Of a stretch of DNA of 43,678 bases, positions 26,268 to 34,999 are shown in pieces. Under the pieces are notes generated by a model. It ran no database searches, had not been told where the DNA came from, and saw nothing but the letters and a program-made list of their open reading frames with translations. The stretch is taken from positions 1 through 43,678 of the forward strand of contig CAYHHR010000004.1 in assembly GCA_964356495.1 (NCBI GenBank), read 5' to 3'. How positions within the stretch are numbered: position 1 is the stretch's first letter; each line of letters begins with the position of its first letter. This DNA comes from JAKANM01 sp964356495. Its GTDB lineage: Bacteria; Patescibacteriota; Patescibacteriia; Magasanikbacterales; GWA2-37-8. The position numbers and the translations under genes were made by a program.

Positions 26268-28127
26268 ATGATCGCAGCCGTGGTACCGATCAAACGGGGA
26301 AAAATCACTCTCCCCTTTTTTGATTATGAAATACCGGGAGACATGTCCGATAAAATCAAAATCGGCCAGTTGGTGGAGATACCGCTTCGCGGCAGGAATG
26401 AGTTCGGAGTTGTTCGGTCGCTTGCGCGCGCGTCGTCGATTAAAAATTTAAAGTCCATCGGCAAAATCATCCACGAAAGACCATTTTTTAATCCTGAAAG
26501 CCTTAAATTCTTCGAAGAAATTTCAGAACTATACCATACCTCCCTCGGCAGTATAATTAAGTCCGCCCTCCCGCCAATGCAAAAAAGGATGCTGAACAAA
26601 TTAATTGTTCAAGCTCCGGAACCGACAACGGCCAAAAAAATATTCAAAAAACCAAACTTATTTGTTTACAATAATTTAGCTGATAAAAAATCATACCTGA
26701 AAAAAATTATCTCGGCCGCCGGTCAAACCCTTATCATCATACCTGAAGCCGCCGATGCGGGCGAAATTATCAATTTGCTGCCGAACTCAAAATCAATCGG
26801 TTTTGTAACCAGCTATCTTTCCAACAAAGATCTTTTCAACGCCTGGGTAAAAATTTGGCAGGGTGAAACGAAAATTATCGTTGGCACTCGCCGGGCGCTG
26901 ATGATGTCGTTTAATAATCTGGAGACAATCATTATCGACGAAGACTGGAGCCCCAGCCACAAAAGCTGGGATTCCGCGCCGCGCCTGCACGCCAGGGACG
27001 CGGCCATAATCGCCGCGAAATACTTTGGCGCCGCCATCCACATCATCGGCCACACGCCGACAGTTGAGAACTATTTTTTCGCGCGGCATAATGTTTACGA
27101 CCATCAGCCGGAAGCTATTCTTCCTCGCCCTCTAACATTAAATCTCATCGATCTGCGGCATGAGACCAGGATGAAAAATTTCGGATCGCTCAGCGACGTT
27201 CTTCAGAACGCGCTTCTCGAAGCAAAAAGCGGCGGCATATTCCTCTACTGCAACCGCCGCGGCAGCGCTTCATATGTGATGTGTCGTGATTGCTCGGCCG
27301 TCCTCAGGTGCCATAAATGCAAGCAAGCGCAGACCTATCACGAATCCCGCGGCGAAATGACCTGCCATTATTGCCGGATTGCTCAACCAATGCCGTCGGG
27401 CTGTGCCGGTTGCGGCGGCGTTAATTTGTTGTATTATGGAAAAGGAACGGAAGCTGTCATTCGTGAAATCAAAAAACTTCTACCGAATGACGGGAGGGAA
27501 ATTATTAATATCGAAAATTCCGAGGACACCCTGAAACTAATAAAACCGGAAACAGACCAAATAATAATCGGCACTCAGCTTGCCTGGTCGCATCTCAATT
27601 GGAAAAAAATATCGTTGATGGCGTTTGTTGATGCCGACACTCCCCTATTTGTTCCAGAATATCGTTCGACCGAACACCTGTGGGATCTACTGCGAGATGC
27701 GGCTTTCCGAATGAACGAAACCGGCGCTCTTTATGTTCAAACCAACCACCCCGAACATCCGGTCTACGCGAACCTTCCGAATCCGGAAGCTTTTTATGCC
27801 GTCGAACTTGAGCAACGGAAAATTTTTGGTTACCCCCCACATAAATATTTACTCAAACTTTTCTTTGGCGCCGCCACCAAGGAATCCGGCAAAGCGGAAG
27901 GAGAGCGATTGTTCCGCCAACTTGGCGGGTTGACTAAAGGGCCGACTGATATTAAAATAACCCCGCCACTGGAGCTTTTTCCGCCCTTTCAGAAAGGCAG
28001 GTATTGGCAGGCCATTATCCTAAAGCTTTCATACGCGGATTATAAACAGCAACTGCGCGCGATAATGAAGATTGTCCCGGAAACCTGGAAAGTCGACCCC
28101 AACCCTAATACACTCCTTAGCCTATAA
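26268..28127 (+). CDS. priA: PriA-like primosomal protein with degenerate ATPase motifs
   Basis: 619 residues. The N-terminal 3'-DNA-binding domain (VVPIKRGKITLPFFDYEIP ... LVEIPLRGR) is recognisable. Eight zinc-ligand cysteines are retained as four CXXC pairs (339/342, 348/351, 366/369, 379/382). The helicase motifs are lost. The position of the Walker A loop (about 128-142) reads PNLFVYNNLADKK with no GxGKT. The DEEH box is DEDW (224-227). GSATPS is GHTPTV (261-266). The arginine-finger motif QVAGRAGR is replaced by RDAAFRM. It probably binds DNA or forks structurally without ATP-driven unwinding. The full-length open frame argues against a pseudogene. Confidence 0.85.
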   Translation: MIAAVVPIKRGKITLPFFDYEIPGDMSDKIKIGQLVEIPLRGRNEFGVVRSLARASSIKNLKSIGKIIHERPFFNPESLKFFEEISELYHTSLGSIIKSALPPMQKRMLNKLIVQAPEPTTAKKIFKKPNLFVYNNLADKKSYLKKIISAAGQTLIIIPEAADAGEIINLLPNSKSIGFVTSYLSNKDLFNAWVKIWQGETKIIVGTRRALMMSFNNLETIIIDEDWSPSHKSWDSAPRLHARDAAIIAAKYFGAAIHIIGHTPTVENYFFARHNVYDHQPEAILPRPLTLNLIDLRHETRMKNFGSLSDVLQNALLEAKSGGIFLYCNRRGSASYVMCRDCSAVLRCHKCKQAQTYHESRGEMTCHYCRIAQPMPSGCAGCGGVNLLYYGKGTEAVIREIKKLLPNDGREIINIENSEDTLKLIKPETDQIIIGTQLAWSHLNWKKISLMAFVDADTPLFVPEYRSTEHLWDLLRDAAFRMNETGALYVQTNHPEHPVYANLPNPEAFYAVELEQRKIFGYPPHKYLLKLFFGAATKESGKAEGERLFRQLGGLTKGPTDIKITPPLELFPPFQKGRYWQAIILKLSYADYKQQLRAIMKIVPETWKVDPNPNTLLSL

Positions 28128-28131
28128 ATAT

Positions 28132-28620
28132 ATGGTCTACGACATCGTAATCGAACCAAACCCAATGCTCCACGCGCCAAGCGCGCCGGTTTCTCCGGAT
28201 GAGATTAAAAGCCGTGAAATGCAAAAATTCATAAAGGACATGATCGAGACCATGTATGTTAAAAACGGCGTTGGACTTGCGGCCGTTCAGGTTGGACGAC
28301 CAATCCTGCTTTTTACGCTTATCAAGGAATTCAACGACCTAAACAAACACGAGGACCTGGTGCTTTTCAATCCGACCTGGAAAAAATTATCTCTGATTTC
28401 ACTAACCGACGAAGAAGGCTGCCTCTCGGTGCCGAGAATGTACGGCCAACGAAAACGAGTCGCGAAAATTAATGTCACCGCTCTGGATAAAAACGGAAAA
28501 AAAATTGAATTCATCGCCGAAAATTTCTTCGCTCGAATCATCCAGCATGAAGTTGACCATCTCAACGGACACTTATACGTTGAGAAGGCCACCAGCCTTC
28601 GTCGCGTTGAACCCCGATAA
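28132..28620 (+). CDS. def: Peptide deformylase
   Basis: Removes the N-terminal formyl group from new proteins; 162 residues. All three metal-site motifs are present: GVGLAAVQ (usual GxGLAAxQ), EEGCLSVP with the cysteine ligand, and QHEVDHLNG with the two histidines and catalytic Glu. The ATG at 28132 lies 4 bases after the priA-like stop and gives the family N-terminus (MVYDIVIEPNPML). It is directly followed by fmt, the enzyme that adds the formyl group. Confidence 0.95.
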   Translation: MVYDIVIEPNPMLHAPSAPVSPDEIKSREMQKFIKDMIETMYVKNGVGLAAVQVGRPILLFTLIKEFNDLNKHEDLVLFNPTWKKLSLISLTDEEGCLSVPRMYGQRKRVAKINVTALDKNGKKIEFIAENFFARIIQHEVDHLNGHLYVEKATSLRRVEPR

Positions 28621-28623
28621 CAT

Positions 28624-29541
28624 ATGCGCATAAAAATCGTTTTCTTCGGAACGCATGACTTCGGCGCGGCAATGTTGAGCGCCCTGATTGAAAATAAAAA
28701 TTATGACATCGTCTCCGTCATAACCCAGCCCGATCGGCCGGTTGGACGAGAACATAAATTACAAAAATCTGCCGTGAAGATTCTCGCTGAGCAACACGGA
28801 TTAGATATCTTTCAACCCGAATCGCTTAAAAATTGGACATTGGACATTGGGGTTTGGGATTTGGCGGTGGTCTGCCAATACGGCCTGATCATACCGAAAA
28901 CGATTTTAGGACTGCCGAGGTTTGGTTTTATTAATATCCACACCTCCCTGCTGCCGAAATATCGCGGCGCTTCTCCGATCCAGACCGCAATTTTGAACGG
29001 AGAAACCGAGACTGGAGTTACGATTATGCTCATGGACGAAAGAATGGATCATGGCAAAATTCTCTCGCAAGCAAAAATAAAAATTTTGCCCGATGATACC
29101 TATCTTGATCTGCAGGAAAAGATGGAGCCGGTCGCTCGCGAACTGCTTTTAAAAACCCTGCCCGAATATCTGGAGGGGAAAATAAAATCGGCAGCGCAAG
29201 ATGAAAATCACGCGACGTTTTGTAAAATATTCACTCGTGACGACGGACGGATCGACTGGAAAAAATCCGCGGCAGAGATTTACAATCAATACCGCGGCCT
29301 ATCACCGTGGCCCGGAATTTGGACAATGTGGGGCGACAAAAGACTGAAGCTTCTTGAAATCAAAGTTTCCGATTTAAAAATTCCGTCTGGCGAAATAAAA
29401 ATAAACGACAAAAAAATTTTTGTCGGTACAAAAAATGGCGCTGTCGAAATCTTATTGCTGCAGCTCGAAGGTAAAAAAGAACAAACAGCCGCCGATTTTA
29501 TTTCCGGCTACTCGACATTTGACTCGGCGATCTTAACATAA
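28624..29541 (+). CDS. fmt: Methionyl-tRNA formyltransferase
   Basis: Formylates initiator Met-tRNA using 10-formyl-tetrahydrofolate; 305 residues. KIVFFGTHDFGAAML, PDRPVGREHKLQKSAVK and the active-site segment GFINIHTSLLPKYRGASPIQ with Asn, His and later Asp (TIMLMDERMDHG) are present. The C-terminal OB-like domain contains YRGLSPWPGIWTMW. A degenerate heptamer-type repeat (28831-28864) lies between KSLKN and DLAVVCQYG, where other Fmt proteins have a longer helix-loop. Spaced 3 bases from def. Confidence 0.95.
   Translation: MRIKIVFFGTHDFGAAMLSALIENKNYDIVSVITQPDRPVGREHKLQKSAVKILAEQHGLDIFQPESLKNWTLDIGVWDLAVVCQYGLIIPKTILGLPRFGFINIHTSLLPKYRGASPIQTAILNGETETGVTIMLMDERMDHGKILSQAKIKILPDDTYLDLQEKMEPVARELLLKTLPEYLEGKIKSAAQDENHATFCKIFTRDDGRIDWKKSAAEIYNQYRGLSPWPGIWTMWGDKRLKLLEIKVSDLKIPSGEIKINDKKIFVGTKNGAVEILLLQLEGKKEQTAADFISGYSTFDSAILT
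28831..28864 (+). repeat. Degenerate TTGGA-type repeat inside fmt
   Basis: AATTGGACATTGGACATTGG followed by a GTTTGGGATTTGG word, resembling the words used in alaS (41733-41760) and after the GtrA gene. Translated NWTLDIGVWDLA. Confidence 0.6.
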
Positions 29542-29543
29542 AT

Positions 29544-30947
29544 ATGCCGAATAAATTACGCGCGACTTACCTGCTTTTAATCTATCTCGGAATAAGAGTC
29601 TTCTCTTTTTATCTCCAGCCAGCCACTCCGCTGAATCAAAATCCGCATTTTTTAAATACCTCGATCGCAATCATAATCCTTCTTATCGCCGCGGCCTTGC
29701 TCATCAAAAAAAACATCTTCGGCTGGTATATAATTGCCGGAGAGATGATCCTGGGAGGGTCCGGAAGCTTTCTGCAAATTTTCGGCGTTTCGCTGCGGTC
29801 GCTCCTGCTTCTTACCAGCCTAACAATCTATTTCTTGCAAAACATTAAAAGCATCCATAAAATTGAAAAAGATAAATTAGTTATTGGCGAAATGTTAATT
29901 ATCGCCGCGCTTGGTCTTTCGCGCGGCTGGTACTTTTCAAACCCGCGCCCCGCTGTTATTTCTGACGCTATCCCGTATCTTTTTTTACTTTATTATTTTC
30001 CGCTGCGCGATCTGCTAAAAAACGATACGTGGCGAAAATTCTGCTATTCCGCATTACAGGTCGCTATTTTGGGCGGAGCCATATTTATCCTTTTCACCTA
30101 TATCGGCCTTGCCAGCGGCAATTTCCAGCTCCAGGACGCGTTCTATCACTGGTTTCGGGATATTGCGAACGGGAAGATCACTTTAATTGAATTTAATTTC
30201 TACCGCATCGCGCTCAACGAACAATTACTGCTTGTCCCGATTCTGCTGTACTTTATATACAACGCGATCCATAAAAAACAAAAATATTTATTTGTTATTT
30301 TGTTGCTTTTCTTGCTCTCTCTCAACCTGACCAGAATTTACCTGATCGCGCTCGTAATTGGAATGCTGATAGTATTTACCAGAAAAAACTGGAAGCGCTG
30401 GTTGCTAATATCGGTCGGCTCGCTGTCGGTATTTTTTATTATTTTCTCCGGACTTTTCCTGATTTCGAGCGGAGGAAAAAGTTTCGGCCTGGAAGTCTTC
30501 GGCCTCCGAATCCAAAGCATCGTGACTCCAAACCTTGAAAAAAGTTCGCTCAGCCGCCTGCTCCTATTACCAAAAATATTTAACCAGATTGTCGAACATC
30601 CGTTTTTTGGCAGGGGCCTGGGATCCACTGTTTCGGTTTTCAGCCCGGTCGAAAATAAAATCATCACCACCGCTAGCTACGACTGGGGCTACCTGGAAAT
30701 TTTGGCTGAGCTAGGTGTCGTTGGCTTAGGTATTTGGATACTTTTTTTATTTAATATTGGTTTGAAATTAAAATATCTGCTTCGCTGGCAGACTGCCGCG
30801 TTTGTCGCGCTTTTGATCATCAACCTAACCTCACCGGCGATATTTCACGTCTTTGGCATTACCCTGCTCGCGCTACTGCTCGCTATCGGATCGAATGCTT
30901 ATCCAGAACCGCCTGCCGGGCCGCCTCATACTCCCGAACAGCTTTAG
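29544..30947 (+). CDS. O-antigen ligase/polymerase-like membrane protein
   Basis: 467 residues with about ten to twelve hydrophobic segments and one large extracytoplasmic loop (about 310-385). That loop contains IFNQIVEHPFFGRGLGSTVS and SYDWGYLEILAELGVVGL, the typical signature of the Wzy/WaaL (O-antigen ligase) superfamily. It should polymerise or transfer lipid-linked glycans at the outer face of the membrane. It starts 2 bases after fmt, while the rest of the glycan genes lie convergently on the other strand. Its 3' end overlaps the GT2 gene by 65 bases. Polymerase versus ligase cannot be decided. Confidence 0.8.
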   Translation: MPNKLRATYLLLIYLGIRVFSFYLQPATPLNQNPHFLNTSIAIIILLIAAALLIKKNIFGWYIIAGEMILGGSGSFLQIFGVSLRSLLLLTSLTIYFLQNIKSIHKIEKDKLVIGEMLIIAALGLSRGWYFSNPRPAVISDAIPYLFLLYYFPLRDLLKNDTWRKFCYSALQVAILGGAIFILFTYIGLASGNFQLQDAFYHWFRDIANGKITLIEFNFYRIALNEQLLLVPILLYFIYNAIHKKQKYLFVILLLFLLSLNLTRIYLIALVIGMLIVFTRKNWKRWLLISVGSLSVFFIIFSGLFLISSGGKSFGLEVFGLRIQSIVTPNLEKSSLSRLLLLPKIFNQIVEHPFFGRGLGSTVSVFSPVENKIITTASYDWGYLEILAELGVVGLGIWILFLFNIGLKLKYLLRWQTAAFVALLIINLTSPAIFHVFGITLLALLLAIGSNAYPEPPAGPPHTPEQL

Positions 30948-31596
30948 TCTTCCACGGTAGCCGATAAAAAAAACTCGGCAACCAATTGCTTATCCCCTTT
31001 CGGCCGCGGACGATCTTTCTGAACAAAACTTCAGGAACAAAAATGCCGATTTGTTTTTTTTCAAGCATTGTAAGCCACAAATCCCAATCTTGAAAACGTT
31101 TGATGCTTTTATCAAACGGGACAACGGCGGCTTTCCTAATCAGCGAGGTTGTATCGATATAATTATTTTGTTTCAAACTAACGGCATCAAACGACCGGCC
31201 TTTCATTTTTTTCCAGCCAAACCGGTACTGCGAATACGCGTAACCGGCTGCCAAATTTAACTCTAAAGCCGCGAGCATTTTCTCCAGCATTTGCTCCGTC
31301 CCGATCGTATCGGCATCCCAAAAAATTACGTAATCACCATTAGCTTCCGACAGACCGCGATTGCGCGCCGTGGCTGCCCCTTGATTTTCTTGTCGAATAA
31401 TTTTGATGGACAAATTTTGTATCCAATCATTTTTCTGAATTTTATCAGCCGTTTCCTTGAAATTATCAGTACTGCCATCATCAACGATAACAACTTCGAT
31501 CGGCCGATAGGTTTGTTTATAAAGAGAAAACAACGACCGCTCAAGAGAATGAGCGTGGTTGTAAACCGGAATAATAACACTAATCAACGATCCCAT
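30883..31596 (-). CDS. Family 2 glycosyltransferase
   Basis: 237 residues, GT-A fold. SVIIPVYNHAHSLERSLFSL, the nucleotide-binding VVIVDDGSTDN, the metal-binding DAD (IFWDADTIG) and the late acidic motif QDWDLWL are in order. The ATG at 31596 is chosen because the family N-terminus begins there and it lies 10 bases after the GT4 gene; in-frame sequence further upstream is inside that gene. Sugar donor unknown. Third gene of flippase-GT4-GT2. Confidence 0.88.
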   Translation of the reverse strand: MGSLISVIIPVYNHAHSLERSLFSLYKQTYRPIEVVIVDDGSTDNFKETADKIQKNDWIQNLSIKIIRQENQGAATARNRGLSEANGDYVIFWDADTIGTEQMLEKMLAALELNLAAGYAYSQYRFGWKKMKGRSFDAVSLKQNNYIDTTSLIRKAAVVPFDKSIKRFQDWDLWLTMLEKKQIGIFVPEVLFRKIVRGRKGISNWLPSFFYRLPWKTKAVREYEAARQAVLDKHSIR

Positions 31597-31606
31597 CGGA
31601 ATTTTA

Positions 31607-32722
31607 TTAAATATCAAGTTTGGAAATCTGTGTCTCCCAGCGAAATTCCTTCTGCACCCGCTCCCTGCCATTACGGCCAAGTTCGGCGGCAAATTTTTCG
31701 TTACTAAGCAATGACGCGATTGAATTAACCACCGCCTTACTCTGATAGACATCGACCACAATTCCGGTCCGCATATTTTCCACCGCCTCCTCTACCCCGC
31801 CGACCCGTCCGGCAATAATTGGAACGCCGCTGGCTGATGCTTCAAGAAAAACGCTTCCCCAGCTCTCCTCGGCTTCCTCATCCTGATGGCTAAGAAGCAC
31901 AAACAGATCGGCGAGCTGATAATATTGCGGGAGTTCATCGTTCGGCAAGGCGCCAAGAAAACGCACGACATTTTGCAAATAATTCCTCTGCACCAGATCA
32001 ACAATAGTTTGTTTCTTCGGACCGTCTCCGATGAAAAGCCAGACGATATTTGGAATCTCGTGGCAAACCTCGCTGAGAAGCCTGATGATGTGCGGGTAAC
32101 CCTTGCCATCTACCATGCGGCTGACAGTCAACACGACTTTCTTGCCCTGCAAGGCCAATTTATTTTTTAACGCGATAAGCCGTTCAACGGGAATTTTTTC
32201 CAGAAAATGGTCGCTCGGACACGGATAAAAAACCGTCAGCGAACCGGGAATTTCGATCTTTTGCTTAACTTTATTTTCCAAAAAACGACTATTAACCACC
32301 GTTCTTCGCGCGTGACGAATGACAAATGAAAATAGCGTTTTTTTCCAGTTATTTTTTGTGCCAACCGCGACATCCGAACCGTGCAAAAAAATTACATACG
32401 GTATTTTTTTTATTTTCAGCATCATCCACGCCAGATAGCCGCACGGCAACACTTGATGAATATGAATTTCTGAAATCTTCTCCGTCTTCATGATACTTAA
32501 AATTTGAAAAAATATCCTGAGCCAATGCGGCCAAAAAGGAAAATACGGATTAAAGCGATATGTTTTCCACGAATTTTTCTCGTCAAATTCTTTAGCTCCC
32601 GGCATTTCCGGAGCATAAAGCACATATTCATCCGATTTGGTGTGAAGAAGAAAGTTGTGAATATATGAAGAAATCCCGCCAACTTGGGGAGGATACTCGA
32701 GCGTCACTATAAGTTTCTTCAT
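31607..32722 (-). CDS. Family 4 glycosyltransferase
   Basis: 371 residues, GT-B fold. The N-terminal MKKLIVTLEYPPQVGGISSY is the acceptor-side glycine-rich loop, IFLHGSDVAVG follows, and VLTVSRMVDGKGY opens the donor domain. The EX7E-like region reads EEAEESWGSVFLEASASGVP, followed by GGVEEAVE. The start overlaps the flippase stop as ATGA. It probably adds a sugar to the glycan exported by the neighbouring flippase. Confidence 0.9.
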   Translation of the reverse strand: MKKLIVTLEYPPQVGGISSYIHNFLLHTKSDEYVLYAPEMPGAKEFDEKNSWKTYRFNPYFPFWPHWLRIFFQILSIMKTEKISEIHIHQVLPCGYLAWMMLKIKKIPYVIFLHGSDVAVGTKNNWKKTLFSFVIRHARRTVVNSRFLENKVKQKIEIPGSLTVFYPCPSDHFLEKIPVERLIALKNKLALQGKKVVLTVSRMVDGKGYPHIIRLLSEVCHEIPNIVWLFIGDGPKKQTIVDLVQRNYLQNVVRFLGALPNDELPQYYQLADLFVLLSHQDEEAEESWGSVFLEASASGVPIIAGRVGGVEEAVENMRTGIVVDVYQSKAVVNSIASLLSNEKFAAELGRNGRERVQKEFRWETQISKLDI

Positions 32723-34161
32723 ACTATTTTTCTTAGACTAATTCTTTGCAGATAATTTTTTAAAAGCGCGCGATCGACCGCGCCGGTTAGCAACAACAAC
32801 GCCCCATACACCACTACGCCAATCGGAATTGTAAAAATAATACTAAAATTTAGCGTAAGGAAATATACCAAAACTGCCATAATAACAGCCAAACATAAAA
32901 TGCGCGCGCCGTTACGCAAAAGTTTTTCACTCGGCAACGCAATAACTCGACGTACAAACACGAGGCCGAGCAGCCACAAAACGATGTTACTAAAAAGCGC
33001 GACATACGCCGCGCCGATAATCCCAAATTTTGGAATTAAAATTAAATTTAGGATTATATTTACAACCAAAACAGTCGCGATAAGCCCAGTCTGAATTTTC
33101 TGATGGTTAGTAGCATTTAAAAGCGCGCCAGAAATAATGCTTAAGTAGCTGAAAAATAAACTAACCAACAATATTCTGAAAACCGGCACCGACGGCAGAT
33201 ACTGAATTCCATAAAGACGAACAATTACCGGCCGAGCGATCGCGATGAGGCCGAGCGAAAGCGGAAAAATAATTATAAATAAATATTTCCAGGCCCGAAC
33301 AAACAATTCGCCTATTTTACTCGGATCAGTGATAGTGAGACTGCTCATCGCCGGGTAAACGCTGGCGGAAAGCGCCATCGGAATAAATTGAAACGCAAAA
33401 GTCATCTTGTATGGGACGCTCCACCAGCCAAGATCCTGAGGTGTCAGTAGTTTGGACATAATGAGCGTATCGCTGTACGAATATAATCTTCCCAAAATTC
33501 CGGCCAGGGCAAAAGGCACCGCCAATAATATAAACTGCCTAAAAATTTTCGAATCTATCCTCGGCGAAATTTTGAAATGATAAACTCGCCTGACAAAAAA
33601 AGCGCCATAAAAAACGAGCACGGCGCTCGGAATAGTATACGCGGCGATCAGCCAAATCAAAGATCCATGCAATAGCAAGGCGGTCGTGCCGATGGCCAAT
33701 GTCAGGATTTGAGAAATAACGATCGCGACCGATTCGTAAATCAAATTTTTCTGCGCGCGAAAAATGCTGAAAAAACTCGACTGCAGGTTGTCAAAAAACA
33801 TCGTCACACCGGAGAGCAATATCAGATTGCGAAGCTCGAGAGGATATTTTAATATGACGGTAAAAAAAACTACCAAAAAATATGTGGCGATACCAAACAA
33901 AATTTTGGAGGCCAGGACTGTGTTCATATAATCCCCCGCGCGGTCGGTAAACTTCGCGGCCTCGCGCGTCAAGATCGGCCCCAGACCAAAATCGGCGACG
34001 ACTGTAAAAATCGTCGTAAAAGTGATGGCAAAAAAATAACTCCCCGTATTTCCGACGCCGATGATCCTCGCTACGATCGTAAAATAAACGAAAGAAACAA
34101 TCTTTTGCAGGATTGAGGCAAGCGTCAGAAATGAAGTATTTTGCGCGACTGAATAAGACAT
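32719..34161 (-). CDS. Wzx-type polysaccharide flippase (MOP superfamily)
   Basis: 480 residues with about twelve to fourteen membrane spans. The N-terminus SVAQNTSFLTLASILQKIVS and the internal FGLGPILTREAAKF and SDTLIMSKLLTPQDLGWWSV are typical of O-antigen/teichoic-acid flippases. It should move undecaprenyl-linked glycans across the membrane. The ATG at 34161 is chosen because the first transmembrane helix follows immediately. A GAGG lies 13 bases upstream, rather far for a Shine-Dalgarno sequence. Overlaps the GT4 gene by 4 bases. Confidence 0.9.
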   Translation of the reverse strand: MSYSVAQNTSFLTLASILQKIVSFVYFTIVARIIGVGNTGSYFFAITFTTIFTVVADFGLGPILTREAAKFTDRAGDYMNTVLASKILFGIATYFLVVFFTVILKYPLELRNLILLSGVTMFFDNLQSSFFSIFRAQKNLIYESVAIVISQILTLAIGTTALLLHGSLIWLIAAYTIPSAVLVFYGAFFVRRVYHFKISPRIDSKIFRQFILLAVPFALAGILGRLYSYSDTLIMSKLLTPQDLGWWSVPYKMTFAFQFIPMALSASVYPAMSSLTITDPSKIGELFVRAWKYLFIIIFPLSLGLIAIARPVIVRLYGIQYLPSVPVFRILLVSLFFSYLSIISGALLNATNHQKIQTGLIATVLVVNIILNLILIPKFGIIGAAYVALFSNIVLWLLGLVFVRRVIALPSEKLLRNGARILCLAVIMAVLVYFLTLNFSIIFTIPIGVVVYGALLLLTGAVDRALLKNYLQRISLRKIV

Positions 34162-34202
34162 AGGATTAATTTTACCTCGCTTAACACGAAAAGACAAGGC
34201 AG

Positions 34203-34264
34203 AAAAAACAGGCGTCACTCCTGCTTCCAAAATTATAGAAGCAAAAGTGATGAACGCCTGTTTT
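34203..34264 (-). terminator. Terminator after the metzincin operon
   Basis: Long hairpin: AAAACAGGCGT (34205-34215) pairs with ACGCCTGTTTT (34254-34264), with further pairing of CACT/AGTG and GCTTC/GAAGC, then six U on the minus strand (34208-34203). It lies about 15 bases after the stop at 34280. The + strand also ends in TTTTT, so it may work both ways. Confidence 0.8.
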
Positions 34265-34279
34265 TAGCGCGAGCACCAC

Positions 34280-34969
34280 CTAGAGCCCACGGGGGCGAGA
34301 TCTTTGGATTATCAGCTTGGATTTTCGAATGAGGTAGCGGCGGCATTGCGGGCAAAATTTCTCAATAATGGCCCGATCGAGGACGGCTCCAAACAAACCC
34401 CTCCGAATCTTTGGAAATGATGTCCCGCCCTGCATGATGCATTCGTTGGCACAATGTCTGCCATATTTTCTGCCGGTCACGCTAGCCTTACGAGCGTCTG
34501 AAATCAACCCGTACATATGCCCTAGCTCGTGAAGAACCAACATCTTAAAATATTTCTCGGAGTAGGTTCGACTCCTGGTGCGAGCAACAGATACGATCAC
34601 GCCGTGTGTGCCGTGAGCCAAACCATCAATCAATAGTGGATCATCCGAGGAAAAACGAAGATCACGATTGAGGATGATGATGTACTGCGGCCGCTTGTCG
34701 ATATGTTCAAATCGACTGTCTAGGTCTTCGGCGACCAGATCATGGAGTCGATCACCGTCAATCCTTTTCTTGCGACGTTTACCAATACGAGCCTCTGACA
34801 AGTAGGAACGAATATCTCGCCCCGCTTCATCAGTTAGGTCCGACTCAACAACCACTACCCGACCCAAGAGACCGCAAAGTTTCAGAAAAACCTTAACGGC
34901 GCTCTTTACATACTTCATCTGCTTATCCTTAACTGCCTTTTCTCTGACCACGTAAATAGGCCGCAACAT
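34280..34969 (-). CDS. Archaemetzincin-like zinc metalloprotease, copy A
   Basis: 229 residues. HELGHMYGL carries the first two His ligands and the catalytic Glu of metzincins. HCANECIM and a later FCPQC correspond to the HCX4CXM...CXXC part of archaemetzincins (peptidase family M54). In the classical motif the third His comes two residues after the Gly; here about 17 residues (ISDARKASVTGRKYGR region) separate GL from HC. The N-terminus RPIYVV and a central PQYIIILNRDLRFS match copy B. The ATG at 34969 is chosen over a GTG at 34981 because it aligns with copy B and keeps GAGGCAGG at the same distance. No signal peptide. Substrate unknown. Confidence 0.75.
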   Translation of the reverse strand: MLRPIYVVREKAVKDKQMKYVKSAVKVFLKLCGLLGRVVVVESDLTDEAGRDIRSYLSEARIGKRRKKRIDGDRLHDLVAEDLDSRFEHIDKRPQYIIILNRDLRFSSDDPLLIDGLAHGTHGVIVSVARTRSRTYSEKYFKMLVLHELGHMYGLISDARKASVTGRKYGRHCANECIMQGGTSFPKIRRGLFGAVLDRAIIEKFCPQCRRYLIRKSKLIIQRSRPRGL

Positions 34970-34972
34970 GAC

Positions 34973-34980
34973 CTGCCTCA
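34973..34980 (-). promoter_or_regulatory. Shine-Dalgarno-like site of metzincin copy A
   Basis: GAGGCAGG before ATG 34969; copy B has GAGGTAGG in the equivalent place (about 35690-35697). Such sites are nearly absent elsewhere in the window and help set both starts. Confidence 0.6.
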
Positions 34981-34999
34981 CTTTTCAAAGGGCTGTGTG

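Noticed and set aside
26268..28127. priA-like gene as a pseudogene
   Set aside because: The frame is intact over 619 codons, all eight zinc cysteines and the N-terminal domain are conserved, and it is tightly spaced in an operon.
34232..34237. TATAAT on the minus strand upstream of the flippase gene
   Set aside because: It sits in the loop region of the terminator hairpin, with no -35 or extended -10; the flippase promoter remains unidentified.
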